Of a DNA stretch of 5,758 bases, positions 1 to 5,568 are shown piece by piece (position 1 is the first letter of the stretch; every line of letters starts with the position of its first letter). The position numbers and the translations under genes are program-made. Under the pieces are notes generated by a model. That model was not told the origin of the DNA, ran no database searches, and saw nothing but the letters and a program-made list of their open reading frames with translations. This DNA is from CAXBPY01 sp003455275. Lineage in GTDB: Bacteria > Bacteroidota > Bacteroidia > Chitinophagales > UBA10324. The stretch covers positions 1-5,758 of the forward strand of contig CAXBPY010000094.1 of NCBI GenBank assembly GCA_963977675.1, read 5' to 3'.

Positions 1-489
1 CTGTTCACTCAGTTCAGCCACTTCATTGATATTATGTATTGGCTCTTCGGAGATATACAGGACATCAATGCACGGTTCGAGAATTTCAATCACGCATCAA
101 GCACAGAGTTCGCCGATGATTCCGGCATTGTGAATTTCCATTTCGTAAATGGCGGAATCGGATGCATCAATTACACTACTTCTGTCTGGGATAAAAACTT
201 AGAGAGCAGCATCACCATCATTGGCGAGAACGGCAGTGTGAAAGTGGGAGGACAATACATGGATAAAGTGGAAGTGTGCAACATAAAAGATTACACGATG
301 CCTGAACTCGCTCCTGTCAATCCTCCGAATGATTATGGCGCATATAAAGGCAGTGCAGCCAATCATCATTATGTGATTGACAATGTTGTTGACACGCTTC
401 AGGGAAAATCTACCATCACCACTAATGCACTTGAGGGTTTGAAAGTTGTTGATATCATCGAAAGAATTTATCAGCAGATTAAGCGATAG
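1..489 (+). CDS. Gfo/Idh/MocA-family sugar oxidoreductase, C-terminal part (5' end outside window)
   Basis: The reading frame is open from base 1 and ends at TAG 487-489, so 162 residues are visible. The ATG at 34 is internal: the residues before it, LFTQFSHFIDI, belong to the conserved family segment. Full-length relatives are usually about 310-350 residues, so the N-terminal Rossmann NAD(P)-binding domain is missing here. The visible part is the alpha/beta C-terminal substrate domain. It includes SHFID, with His7 and Asp10 of the visible part at the position of the family's catalytic His, and the C-terminal run NALEGLKVVDIIERIY, which is typical of these enzymes in polysaccharide loci. The family oxidises or reduces sugar hydroxyl/keto groups, often on UDP-sugars (UDP-GlcNAc or its uronic acid, at C3). 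The exact substrate cannot be read from this half. The enzyme is cytosolic. The next gene starts 9 bases downstream, suggesting co-transcription with flippase 1. Confidence 0.9.
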   Translation: MFTQFSHFIDIMYWLFGDIQDINARFENFNHASSTEFADDSGIVNFHFVNGGIGCINYTTSVWDKNLESSITIIGENGSVKVGGQYMDKVEVCNIKDYTMPELAPVNPPNDYGAYKGSAANHHYVIDNVVDTLQGKSTITTNALEGLKVVDIIERIYQQIKR

Positions 490-498
490 AGCCGCCAG

Positions 499-1779
499 AT
501 GATCAACAAGATTTTACCAAAAACAGAATTCAGCAAAAATGTATTGAATGTGGTAGGCGGGACTGCTGTTTCGCAACTTATCACTATTGCGCTCTCTCCT
601 GTTCTCAGCCGCTTGTATTCGCCGGATGATTTTGGTGTGTATTCCATCTTCATTACGCTGGCTGCAACTACAGCAGTGATCTCAACATTCCGTTATGAGT
701 TTGCCATCATGCTTCCCAAAGAAGAAGAAGAAGCGGTGAATGTGGTGGCGCTTTCTTTTTTCATCAATCTGCTTTACACTTTTTTCACCCTGCTCGTTTT
801 TCTTATCGGAGGAAAACCATTTCTGCATCTCATTCACTCCGATGCAATTCAGCCATACATTCTGCTAGTTGCAGTTTATGTTTTGTTCTTCGGAGCAATG
901 GGCACACTGAATTACTGGCTGAGCCGGGTGAAAATGTTTCGTGAGCTGAGTTACGGAAAGGTGGCACAGTCAGCCGGCACTGCTCTTTTCAGTATTATCT
1001 TTTTTTATTTCGGTTACAATCACGGAGGATTAATTGCCGGTGCAGTGATTGGTCAGGCGTGCATTGGGCTCATGTATATTTTTTATTTCAGAAAGGATTG
1101 GCTCCGATTGAAAATGAAAGTGAGCCGCGAAAAAATGAAGGTGCTCTTCAACCGCTATATTCATTTCCTGACATTCAATACCCCACATGCTTTATTGAAT
1201 GTGGGGCAGGATTTAGTGGTGGCCGCGCTTATCAATTTTTATTTCGGAACTGCGGCGGCGGGTTTGTACTTTCTCACTTACCGTATTCTGCGGCTGCCCG
1301 CAGGTGTAATCGGCGCTTCTACTGCGCAGGTTTTTTATCAGCGTGTGAGTGAGCTTCATCCGGATGTGAAAGCCATGCAGCACCAGATATTGAAAGTATA
1401 TAAGCAACTGTTCGTTCTTTCCATTCCCATTTTCGGAGTGCTGCTGATTGGCGGTCCGCTGCTGTTCAGTTTTGCTTTTGGCGAAAAGTGGTATGATGCC
1501 GGAGTGTATGCACAGATACTTTCTCCATCGCTCATGCTTGCTTTCATACTTGCGCCGGTTACTGCCATCACCGTGGTGGTTCGCATGCAGCATTACTCCA
1601 TCCTGTTTGGGGTGGCGGATATTCTGCTTCGCACAGCGAGCATTTTGATCGGAGGATATTATCACAGCATCTATTTTGCTCTCTACTGCCTGAGCGGAAG
1701 TTCATGCCTGTTTCTAATCTATGCTCTTTATTGGTTCTATCATGTTCCTGCGAGTGAGAAGGCGGGGCAGTATCACTGA
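499..1779 (+). CDS. Polysaccharide flippase 1 (Wzx-like, MOP/PST superfamily)
   Basis: A 426-residue, very hydrophobic protein of the usual Wzx length (about 400-500), with roughly a dozen predicted membrane segments read by eye: about 18-36, 46-63, 83-104, 119-138, 155-171, 177-196, 236-258, 303-326, 337-360, 367-386 and 389-414. The N-terminus has the PST-type signature: a hydrophobic helix, then SPVLSRLYSPDDFGVYSIF (33-51) and RYEFAIMLP (65-73). A second signature follows the central loop: GPLLFSFAFGEKWYDAGVYAQIL (319-341). Members of this family move undecaprenyl-linked oligosaccharide repeat units from the cytoplasmic to the periplasmic leaflet of the inner membrane. The ATG at 499 lies 9 bases after the dehydrogenase stop and has no Shine-Dalgarno motif; the homologous N-terminus of flippase 2 supports this start. 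GC is high for the window (29, 31 and 32 of 60 in blocks 541-600, 1441-1500 and 1261-1320). It is paralogous to the protein at 1960-3246. Sugar specificity is unknown. Confidence 0.9.
   Translation: MINKILPKTEFSKNVLNVVGGTAVSQLITIALSPVLSRLYSPDDFGVYSIFITLAATTAVISTFRYEFAIMLPKEEEEAVNVVALSFFINLLYTFFTLLVFLIGGKPFLHLIHSDAIQPYILLVAVYVLFFGAMGTLNYWLSRVKMFRELSYGKVAQSAGTALFSIIFFYFGYNHGGLIAGAVIGQACIGLMYIFYFRKDWLRLKMKVSREKMKVLFNRYIHFLTFNTPHALLNVGQDLVVAALINFYFGTAAAGLYFLTYRILRLPAGVIGASTAQVFYQRVSELHPDVKAMQHQILKVYKQLFVLSIPIFGVLLIGGPLLFSFAFGEKWYDAGVYAQILSPSLMLAFILAPVTAITVVVRMQHYSILFGVADILLRTASILIGGYYHSIYFALYCLSGSSCLFLIYALYWFYHVPASEKAGQYH
1171..1206. repeat. Two overlapping, mutually exclusive inverted repeats in flippase 1
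   Basis: ACATTCAATA (1171-1180) is the exact reverse complement of TATTGAATGT (1193-1202). CCCCACAT (1181-1188) is the exact reverse complement of ATGTGGGG (1199-1206). The right arms overlap at 1199-1202, so the two stems cannot form together. The stretch lies in the coding sequence for about residues 225-236. Confidence 0.5.
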
Positions 1780-1816
1780 GTGGTTGGTGTTTGGTGGCTT
1801 GTGAATAGTGGCTGGG

Positions 1817-1848
1817 ATCAAGTAGCAAAACACAAGTATCAAGAAGTA
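1817..1848. repeat. Degenerate short direct repeats (ATCAAG / CAAGTA)
   Basis: ATCAAG occurs at 1817-1822 and 1838-1843, 21 bases apart. CAAGTA occurs at 1819-1824 and 1833-1838, with the variant GAAGTA at 1843-1848. The copies are too short and irregular to be a CRISPR array or a true tandem repeat. They look like a decayed low-complexity intergenic element. Confidence 0.5.
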
Positions 1849-1879
1849 CTACTCCCCTGATTTGTAATCTACCTAAAAA

Positions 1880-1897
1880 CCTAAACCGTGGTTTAGG
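1880..1897. repeat. 8-bp perfect inverted repeat in the inter-flippase spacer
   Basis: CCTAAACC at 1880-1887 is the exact reverse complement of GGTTTAGG at 1890-1897, separated by GT. As RNA it would fold as a 7-bp stem with a CGTG loop. It is followed by GGAAAGCG rather than a run of T, so it is not a standard intrinsic terminator. It could be a processing or attenuation hairpin, an operator-like palindrome or a relic of an element. It lies 62 bases before the flippase 2 start. Confidence 0.55.
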
Positions 1898-1959
1898 GAA
1901 AGCGAATAGATAATGAACTGAACTATTTCAGTGATGAAGTCAAGTTACTTTCGCCGCCG

Positions 1960-3246
1960 ATGCTGCGTAAACTGATACCCGATAGCGAGTTCGTCAGAAA
2001 TTTTCTGACGCTGATGACAGGGAATGTGATTGCACAGTTAATTCCTGTTCTTGCCTCACCGGCACTAACACGGCTTTTTTCTCCTGCTGAATTCGGATTG
2101 CTTGGTTTGTTCATGATTATCACCAACTCATTTTCGGTGGTGGGTGCTGCGCGGTTTGAGTTCGCCATCATGCTGCCCGAAAAAGATGAAGATGCAAAAA
2201 ATGTTTTTGCATTATCACTGCTCACCAGCATCATCACCGGAATTATTTTCGGAACACTCACTATTATTTTTCATGACCTCATTATTGAGAAACTACAGCG
2301 CCCCGATTTTTCGTCGCTGCTCTATCTCACTCCGGTGGTAATTCTTTTCATCAGCATTTACCAGGCGCTCAACTACTGGCTGATACGGAAAAAACAATTT
2401 CGAAAAAATGCCATCAACAAAATCGGTCAGACTTTTTCTTCCACTGCCGGAAGCATCATTCTCGGTTTGCTCGGTGTGCCTTATGGAATTGTGATTGGGT
2501 ATGCACTCGGTTGGTTTGCCATCAACATAGTAGGTTGGTTTCAATTGCAGATGTCGGGTTTTAAGAAGGAGGGAATCACTCGTGAAGGAATCCGCAATAT
2601 GTTTTCGGTTCATATTGATTTCCCGCTCTACAATGCATTGCCCGCAATGATGAATTCTATCAGCACGAGCTTGCCGCTTTTCATTATCAATCTTTTTTAT
2701 TCTTCAGAGATTGCAGGATACTTCACTCTCGCAAGGCAAGTGCTTTTTGTTCCGGCGATATTTATTTCTTATGCCATGTCACAGGTTCTGTTTCAGCGCG
2801 CAACAGAAAAGATTCAGAAAAATATTTCTATCCGCAGTGAATTCAATAAACTGTTTTTGATTCTCGCCATGATTGCAGCCCTCGTGTTTGTGGTGGTTGC
2901 AGTTGGCGGTCCGTGGTTGTTCAGTTTCATTTTCGGAACCAAGTGGGAAGAAGCCGGAAACTTTGCTCGCATACTTGCATTCAGTTGCTCGTTTCAATTC
3001 TTGGTTTCTTCTTTCAGCATTCTGCTCACTGCACTCAAGCGTGTGAAAACAATTTCTGCATGGCAACTGCTTTACTTCGTTAGTATTTCCTCGCTTTACT
3101 TTTTCGGCAAAAAGGAAATTCATTCCTTTCTCTATGTATATCTTTCAATAGATGTAGTGCTCTATACTATTTACTTTGTCCTTATTCTCACTGCACTGAA
3201 CCGATATGAAAAAACTGTTGGACAAAACAATTTACAGGTGGGTTAA
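1960..3246 (+). CDS. Polysaccharide flippase 2 (Wzx-like), paralogue of flippase 1
   Basis: A 428-residue multi-pass membrane protein of the PST/Wzx type. It aligns with flippase 1 without gaps over the first 80 residues, where I count 32 identities (40%). Shared blocks are the E10-F11 start motif, SP-x-L-x-RL-x-SP (33-42), R-x-EFAIMLP (65-73) and, later, GGP-x-LFSF-x-FG-x-KW (317-329). Predicted membrane segments are at about 18-36, 46-63, 84-104, 120-138, 158-172, 176-193, 235-247, 262-278, 297-326, 337-358, 367-382 and 388-412. The role is export of a lipid-linked repeat unit across the inner membrane. The ATG at 1960 is the only in-frame standard start: the frame is open back to 1897 but holds no ATG, GTG or TTG. 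There is no Shine-Dalgarno motif. Its 3' end overlaps the polymerase gene by 41 bases. Block counts give GC close to flippase 1 in the middle (30/60 at 2281-2340, 31/60 at 2881-2940), then a fall near the end (18/60 at 3121-3180). Confidence 0.9.
   Translation: MLRKLIPDSEFVRNFLTLMTGNVIAQLIPVLASPALTRLFSPAEFGLLGLFMIITNSFSVVGAARFEFAIMLPEKDEDAKNVFALSLLTSIITGIIFGTLTIIFHDLIIEKLQRPDFSSLLYLTPVVILFISIYQALNYWLIRKKQFRKNAINKIGQTFSSTAGSIILGLLGVPYGIVIGYALGWFAINIVGWFQLQMSGFKKEGITREGIRNMFSVHIDFPLYNALPAMMNSISTSLPLFIINLFYSSEIAGYFTLARQVLFVPAIFISYAMSQVLFQRATEKIQKNISIRSEFNKLFLILAMIAALVFVVVAVGGPWLFSFIFGTKWEEAGNFARILAFSCSFQFLVSSFSILLTALKRVKTISAWQLLYFVSISSLYFFGKKEIHSFLYVYLSIDVVLYTIYFVLILTALNRYEKTVGQNNLQVG
1992..2010. 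repeat. 9-bp perfect inverted repeat early in flippase 2
   Basis: CGTCAGAAA (1992-2000) and TTTCTGACG (2002-2010) are exact reverse complements around a single T. As RNA this would form at least a 7-bp stem with a five-base loop, starting 32 bases after the A of the flippase 2 start codon. It encodes part of the VRNFLT segment. Flippase 1 has no such palindrome at the matching position. Confidence 0.5.
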
Positions 3247-4474
3247 TTTTTTTTGCAATAACAGGCACAACCTGCTGTTCGTTTATTGCATCGTTCTTTT
3301 GTTTCTATTACTTGGTGTGATGAGTGATAGCGGAAGCAGTTATGTTTCTTACCTGCTTGTTTATTCAGGAGTGTTTTTGCTTTCATATTTTCTTCTTGAT
3401 TATTTACCAGACAGGGCAAAACCAATTCCCAGAAAAATTTTGACAGTAATTTCAAAACTTGAACTAATGAACACTCACAAAATTTTCTTGGGAATTTTGT
3501 TAGGAGTAATTGGATTTATTCTTTTTCATTTTGTGTTGCTTGGAGGTATCCCAACAATAAAGGCGCTTGGCAGCAATGACTCTTTTGAAATCTATAGTAT
3601 TCGACATTCAGTTACCGCAGATTCTCCTTCGATAATTAATTACTTGAGTAGTTTTATTCTTAAAGGGGTCATTCCGTTTCTCCTGCTTTACTCGTTTCAT
3701 AAATATGGATGGAAATTGTTTTCAGTTGTGTTTGCGGTATCTCTCATTTACTGCATATCCCTTGTGGCAAAGAGTTATGTGGTTACTTCGTTTATTCCTT
3801 TGATGATTTATGCACTTTACATGAAGCATTTTTTTCGCTTCATTCTCTTCGCCCTCATAATTTTTTGCGGATTGAACTTTTTAATGTTTGTAGCCAATCC
3901 GTCGCTTCGTTCAGGAGATGCAAATAAAAGAATTGTAACCGAACATGTAGAAAGCAAGGAGCAGGGATTAGAGAATAGCGTATCGAATCTTATGCACAGA
4001 ACATTTTACATCCCCGGAAAAATTGTTTCGGGGTGGTTTAAAGCAATCCCATCACAAAAGCCATTTCTGTATGGATGCGGTTACAGATTTATCGCGCCAA
4101 TTAAAAATTGCAACTACCATGAATATTCTACTGAATTATATCCGATACTTTATCCCGAGTATTCAAAACTCGGGTATGCCGGAACAGTAAATGTTGCAAG
4201 TTTTATGTACGACTATGCAAATTTCGGATGGCTCGGAATTATTTACTCTGCAATTTTTCTTGCACTTATTTTTCTTTTTGTCAATTCAATTTTTAAGGGC
4301 AACAATTCAATAAAACTTTTCATGAGCATTTTCTATGTGCTAATGCTCAGTTCCTCTTCTTATCTTACTTTGTTTTTTTCCGGCGGATGGGGCTTGATGA
4401 TTTTCCTTTTTCTGATTTTCAGAAAAGATTTTCAGAGCAATTATTCAAATCAAAATTTGGGTGAAGTGCAATGA
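3206..4474 (+). CDS. Oligosaccharide repeat-unit polymerase, Wzy-like membrane protein
   Basis: A 422-residue, strongly hydrophobic protein with about ten predicted membrane segments by eye: 23-39, 46-64, 93-112, 148-163, 170-189, 191-205, 210-229, 340-360, 370-389 and 392-406. One large hydrophilic loop (about 230-338) carries a cluster of Arg/Lys, the segment YGCGYRF (289-295) and NVASFMYDYANFGWLG (329-344). A long external loop followed by a D/N-x-G-x-G-type helix start is the usual architecture of O-antigen/oligosaccharide polymerases. Sequence conservation in this family is low, so the call rests on topology and context. It would join lipid-linked repeat units at the periplasmic face. 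The ATG at 3206 overlaps flippase 2 by 41 bases. It leaves a basic cytoplasmic N-terminus ahead of the first helix, so I prefer it to later starts. The stop forms an ATGA overlap with the next gene. Base composition is AT-rich (22/60 GC at 3841-3900, 14/60 at 4261-4320), as is common for wzy genes. An O-antigen ligase is the main alternative. Confidence 0.78.
   Translation: MKKLLDKTIYRWVNFFCNNRHNLLFVYCIVLLFLLLGVMSDSGSSYVSYLLVYSGVFLLSYFLLDYLPDRAKPIPRKILTVISKLELMNTHKIFLGILLGVIGFILFHFVLLGGIPTIKALGSNDSFEIYSIRHSVTADSPSIINYLSSFILKGVIPFLLLYSFHKYGWKLFSVVFAVSLIYCISLVAKSYVVTSFIPLMIYALYMKHFFRFILFALIIFCGLNFLMFVANPSLRSGDANKRIVTEHVESKEQGLENSVSNLMHRTFYIPGKIVSGWFKAIPSQKPFLYGCGYRFIAPIKNCNYHEYSTELYPILYPEYSKLGYAGTVNVASFMYDYANFGWLGIIYSAIFLALIFLFVNSIFKGNNSIKLFMSIFYVLMLSSSSYLTLFFSGGWGLMIFLFLIFRKDFQSNYSNQNLGEVQ
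4154..4174. repeat. GC-rich 7-bp inverted repeat inside the polymerase gene
   Basis: CCCGAGT (4154-4160) and ACTCGGG (4168-4174) are exact reverse complements with a seven-base loop. They sit in the code for the large loop (about residues 317-324) of an otherwise AT-rich gene. There is no T tract after the stem, so it is not a terminator. Confidence 0.4.
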
Positions 4475-5568
4475 CAAAAGTTTGCCACTTAACATCGGTT
4501 CACAAAAGCAATGATGTGCGCATCTTTTTAAAAGAATGCAGGTCGTTAGCAAATTCAGGGTTTGATGTTTCGCTGGTTTGCGTAAATGAAAAAGAAGAAA
4601 TTATAGATGGAGTAAAAATTATTTCGGTGAATGACAAGGGCGGAGGAAGAATCAGAAGAGCAACAGTAGTATGTAATAAGATTTACTGGAAAGCAGTTGA
4701 AGTGAATGCAGATATTTATCACTTTCATGACCCCGAATTATTGCGCATTGGATTCAAACTGAAAAGAAAAGGGAAGAAAGTTATTTACGATGCTCATGAA
4801 GATTTACCCCGCCAAATAATTGGCAAACCCTGGATTCCAAAACCGATTCGCTCTGTTACTGCATTCATAACCGAATGGCTTGAAAATTTTTATGCGAGCA
4901 GAATGAGTGTTGTGTTAACTGCAACTCCATTTATTGCTGAGCGATTCAAAAAAATAAACCCGAACACAATTGATGTAAATAATTTTCCGCTTAAGGAAGA
5001 AATGGATTTTGTGTCTGCTAATTCGCAAAAAGAAAATGCTGTGTGTTACATCGGAGGTATAACCGAAATCCGCGGTATTTATCCGCTGCTTGAGGCAATC
5101 AACATTTCGAAAACAAAATTGTTTCTTGCCGGTGATGGCAGCGATGAACTGAAAAAAAACCTCGCGAAAAAAAGCGGATGGAGCTATGTAGAATATGCAG
5201 GTTTTGTATCGCGTGAAGAGGCAAGAAAAATTATGTCGAAAGCAGCAGCAGGTGTTGTTACATTTCTTCCACTTCCCAATCATGTGAATGCCCAACCCAA
5301 TAAAATGTTTGAATACATGAGTGCCGGAGTACCTGTAATAGGATCCAATTTCCCATTATGGCAGGATATTTTAATTAAAAATGATTGTGGTATTTGTGTT
5401 GACCCAATGCAACCGTTAGAAATAGCTGAAGCGATCAATTATCTGATCTTGAATGATCATGAAGCTGAAAGAAAAGGAAAGAATGGAAGAAAGGCTGTAA
5501 TGGAAAAATACAACTGGAATGTTGAAAGTGAAAAGCTTGTGAATTTTTACAAAAAATATATGAATTGA
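4471..5568 (+). CDS. Glycosyltransferase family 4 (GT-B fold)
   Basis: A 365-residue cytosolic or membrane-associated enzyme of typical GT4 length. The N-terminal acceptor domain shows HLTSVHKSNDVRIFLKE (6-22), HFHDPELL (84-91) and VIYDAHEDLP (104-113), a motif set of one GT4 subgroup in polysaccharide loci. The C-terminal donor domain shows YIGGITEIRGIYPLLEAI (193-210), LAGDGSDEL (219-227), EYAGFVSREEA (241-251) and PNKMFEYMSAGVPVIGS (276-292). Glu281 matches the second Glu of the GT4 E-x7-E motif, which contacts the donor nucleotide sugar; the first Glu position is Asn273. As a retaining enzyme it would add one sugar from an NDP-sugar to the growing lipid-linked repeat unit. Donor and acceptor cannot be read from sequence. 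The ATG at 4471 shares ATGA with the polymerase stop, so translation is probably coupled. The final codon overlaps the next gene by 4 bases. Confidence 0.92.
   Translation: MTKVCHLTSVHKSNDVRIFLKECRSLANSGFDVSLVCVNEKEEIIDGVKIISVNDKGGGRIRRATVVCNKIYWKAVEVNADIYHFHDPELLRIGFKLKRKGKKVIYDAHEDLPRQIIGKPWIPKPIRSVTAFITEWLENFYASRMSVVLTATPFIAERFKKINPNTIDVNNFPLKEEMDFVSANSQKENAVCYIGGITEIRGIYPLLEAINISKTKLFLAGDGSDELKKNLAKKSGWSYVEYAGFVSREEARKIMSKAAAGVVTFLPLPNHVNAQPNKMFEYMSAGVPVIGSNFPLWQDILIKNDCGICVDPMQPLEIAEAINYLILNDHEAERKGKNGRKAVMEKYNWNVESEKLVNFYKKYMN

Larger units (their letters stand above)
1780..1959. other. Spacer between the two flippase genes, low-complexity
   Basis: This is the only non-coding gap of note in the window. 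It begins with a TGG/TTGTG-rich stretch (about 1780-1816). Next come degenerate repeats: ATCAAG at 1817 and 1838, CAAGTA at 1819 and 1833, and GAAGTA at 1843. After these lie two copies of CCTAAA (1872, 1880), the inverted repeat at 1880-1897 and a small 6-bp stem at 1917-1932. No Bacteroidota-type promoter (TTTG about 20 bases before TAnnTTTG) is recognisable. From memory, tracts of this style occur between genes in many Bacteroidota genomes; I cannot confirm this here. The spacer separates two blocks that are otherwise tightly packed. Confidence 0.7.

Noticed and set aside
34..489. ATG 34 as the true start of the dehydrogenase
   Set aside because: The 11 residues before it belong to the conserved catalytic-His segment of the family, so the gene continues beyond the left edge.
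1059..1352. + strand frame of 97 codons inside flippase 1
   Set aside because: Out-of-frame shadow of flippase 1 with no hydrophobic or domain pattern of its own.
1213..1665. Antisense open frame of 150 codons opposite flippase 1
   Set aside because: It lies fully opposite a well-supported membrane protein gene, has no recognisable motif, and is rich in residues that mirror the codon bias of the + strand.
1568..1828. Antisense frame extending from flippase 1 into the spacer, considered as a small gene filling the gap
   Set aside because: Most of it is opposite flippase 1, and the translation (His/Ser/Arg-rich) shows no fold signature.
1817..1848. CRISPR-like repeat array
   Set aside because: Repeat words are only six bases long with irregular spacing and no spacer-length periodicity.
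1785..1900. Bacteroidota promoter (TTTG and TAnnTTTG) before flippase 2
   Set aside because: TTTG occurs at 1790 and 1861, but no TAnnTTTG box lies at the right distance from either.
1880..1910. Intrinsic terminator at the palindrome after flippase 1
   Set aside because: The stem is AT-rich with only seven usable pairs and is followed by GGAAAGCG, not a T run. It is kept only as an inverted repeat.
3235..3254. Terminator formed by the T8 run after the flippase 2 stop
   Set aside because: No stable stem precedes the T run, and it lies inside the overlapping polymerase gene.
4915..5295. Antisense open frame of 126 codons opposite the GT4 gene
   Set aside because: Cys/Phe-rich low-complexity translation with no domain, inside a strongly conserved GT4 catalytic region on the other strand.
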